Shown piece after piece: positions 62,907 to 64,000 of a stretch of DNA of 64,000 bases. Source of the DNA: Viscum album. Its lineage: Eukaryota; Streptophyta; Magnoliopsida; Santalales; Viscaceae. A program made the translations under genes and the position numbers. The stretch is taken from contig OY728165.1 of NCBI GenBank assembly GCA_963277665.1, positions 1,756,494,772-1,756,558,771 on the forward strand, written 5' to 3'. Below the pieces are notes generated by a model. That model searched no databases. It was not told the DNA's origin and saw nothing but the letters and a program-made list of their open reading frames with translations. Numbering within the stretch: position 1 is the first letter of the stretch; each line of letters begins with the position of its first letter.

Positions 62907-64000
62907 TGTTGACACAGTCCCTTGCGGTCCATCCCTTTTCCAAATTCCAGATCATAGGGGTGAAATCTCGGGGGTAGGATGCCATTTCAGCATGCGACCG
63001 ATCGGGGTAACCAATCGGCACGACCGATCGGCACAAGAGATCGGTGCGACCGATCGAGGTGATAGATCGATGTCACACAGCCCCTTCGGGTTTCTCCACT
63101 ACAGTTTTTCCCGTAACACCTCGTTTTGGATTTTCAACATTTTTTCACGTGGTTCAAAGCCATATAAAATCCCATAATTAATACCCAATAAATCCCGAGG
63201 GACCTCCTCAATGGAGAATTACATAACAATTAATTCTGTCGTGTGTAACCACCCAACCGCGTGGGGAACCATGATCTGAATTTAAATCCATTCAAATCCC
63301 CACATCCCGTAACAATGAGATATTATCTATATATCGCACGAGAATTTATTCTTCATTCTTCTTCTTCTTGACTGAATTCCTTTCTTCATAGTACGTTTGG
63401 ATTTCCTGACGTCTCTCCCCTGTGAGTCATGCTTTTCTGTGAATTATGGCGCGTGGAGAATAACTTTTATTTTTGATCAATCATTTTGGGTTTTCCTTCA
63501 CCTCACCTTTCTGTGTATCATACGGGGTGGGTACGCTTTTGTCTCTATGGGAATTGATGAAACAATCTTAATGAAGATACTGATAAGGATTTTAAAGAAT
63601 GAATGGGGGTGTGATCAATGTTTCTACTATACTACTTTTATATTGTATGTGTTGGGAATTGTGCAGGCCTATGCTCACTGAAAATCATGGTCGTTGATGG
63701 TATTTCCTTGCGCACTAATAAAACTTCGTCTTCTATGATGATTAAATGACTTAACATAGAAATTGTTTAATCACATAATCCTAGTTGGTGCAAATGTATG
63801 TTCAGTAAAACAAGAATCCCTATGTGACCGCCCTGGTTAACAAAAAAAGAAGAAGAACCTAATGAATGATGTGCTTGATCCTGGATGTTTTCCACTCTAG
63901 TGATGGATGTGTTGTTTTTCTTGGTGCTTATAGGAAGATGTGAATGGGGATGTGATCCTCTTTTGTGGCACAGTTGTTGGTTGTGAATTTTAAGCTATGT
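62907..64000 (+). repeat. 3' LTR of the outer gypsy element (truncated by window)
   Basis: Aligns with 31539 to about 32582 of the 5' LTR; the window ends inside it. Shared strings: CAAATTCC, AGGGGTGAA, TTTCAGCATG, GGGTTTCTC, ACCCAATAAATC, CATACGGGGTGGGTACGCT, GGCACAGTTGTTGGTTGTGAATT. It differs by numerous substitutions and by six instead of two units of the 13-bp repeat. The TATA-like CTATATAT is at 63327-63334. Confidence 0.88.
62995..63072 (+). repeat. 13-bp repeat, six units, in the outer 3' LTR
   Basis: Six consecutive 13-base units: CGACCGATCGGGG, TAACCAATCGGCA, CGACCGATCGGCA, CAAGAGATCGGTG, CGACCGATCGAGG, TGATAGATCGATG. Units 1, 3 and 5 are more alike than 2, 4 and 6, which suggests that a 26-bp dimer was amplified. 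The 5' LTR has two units at this place. Confidence 0.85.

Larger units (their letters stand above)
31539..64000 (+). mobile_element. outer Ty3/gypsy chromovirus, nested host element (3' end beyond window)
   Basis: Plus-strand element whose parts are, in order: 5' LTR (about 31539-34203), PBS (34206-34217), gag (34578-34860, 46016-46559, 58866-about 59060), protease, RT, RNase H, integrase and chromodomain (59117-62500), polypurine tract (about 62872-62885) and 3' LTR (from about 62907). The domain order PR-RT-RH-INT-chromodomain defines a chromovirus; strings such as FIDDILIYS and the chromodomain end (TIPLVRVFW...CTWE...YPELF) fit the Tekay/Del-type plant clade. Two later insertions (34861-46015 and 46560-58865) split gag. 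The 3' LTR is cut at the window edge and should continue about 1.6 kb if as long as the 5' LTR. Many stops and frameshifts make it inactive. Confidence 0.9.

Overview
The window looks like intergenic heterochromatin from a seed plant with a large, transposon-rich nuclear genome, most likely an angiosperm. The reasons are a very high A+T content, tRNA-iMet primer binding sites, chromovirus-type Ty3/gypsy and Ty1/copia proteins, and a tRNA-derived SINE. I see no intact host protein-coding gene, rRNA or functional tRNA gene. Almost every open reading frame is a fragment of a decayed retroelement or an accident of low-complexity sequence. I cannot name the species.

Left part (1-31500): AT-rich decayed intergenic DNA (1-9300); a badly mutated Ty1/copia element on the minus strand (about 9320-16260; gag, protease, RT and RNase H still recognisable; PBS at 14381-14398); a possible gypsy LTR remnant starting at 16521; a 27-bp tandem array of about 21 units (19761-20325); extremely AT-rich sequence (20330-26640); and two (ACAT/ACAC)n-type microsatellite tracts flanking a 1.17-kb, less AT-rich segment (27217-28387) bounded by a 10-bp direct repeat.

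Right part (31515-64000): one nested retrotransposon complex. The outer element is a Ty3/gypsy chromovirus on the plus strand (5' LTR about 31539-34203, gag from 34578, pol 59117-62500, 3' LTR from about 62907 and cut by the window edge). Two other elements split its gag gene, each with perfect 5-bp target site duplications. Element 1 is 34861-46015, minus strand, TSD TCTGT. Element 2 is 46560-58865, plus strand, TSD GGAAC. The two are divergent copies of one non-autonomous family. Both have very long LTRs (4.2 and 4.8 kb), a 2.76-2.77 kb internal region, a tRNA-iMet PBS and a chromovirus-style polypurine tract, but only a gag gene and no protease, RT, RNase H or integrase. Both also carry an antisense SINE-like unit with Pol III A and B boxes in the same place.

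The most interesting material is in the LTRs of this gag-only family: a GC-rich block centred on CGTACGTACG that recurs three times in each of the four LTRs, a candidate leader intron that would remove the PBS from the gag mRNA, and a U5 hairpin with a covarying stem. Several premature stops are CGA-to-TGA changes, as expected of methylated CpG decay. All pol genes in the window are broken, so these elements would need proteins from elsewhere to move.
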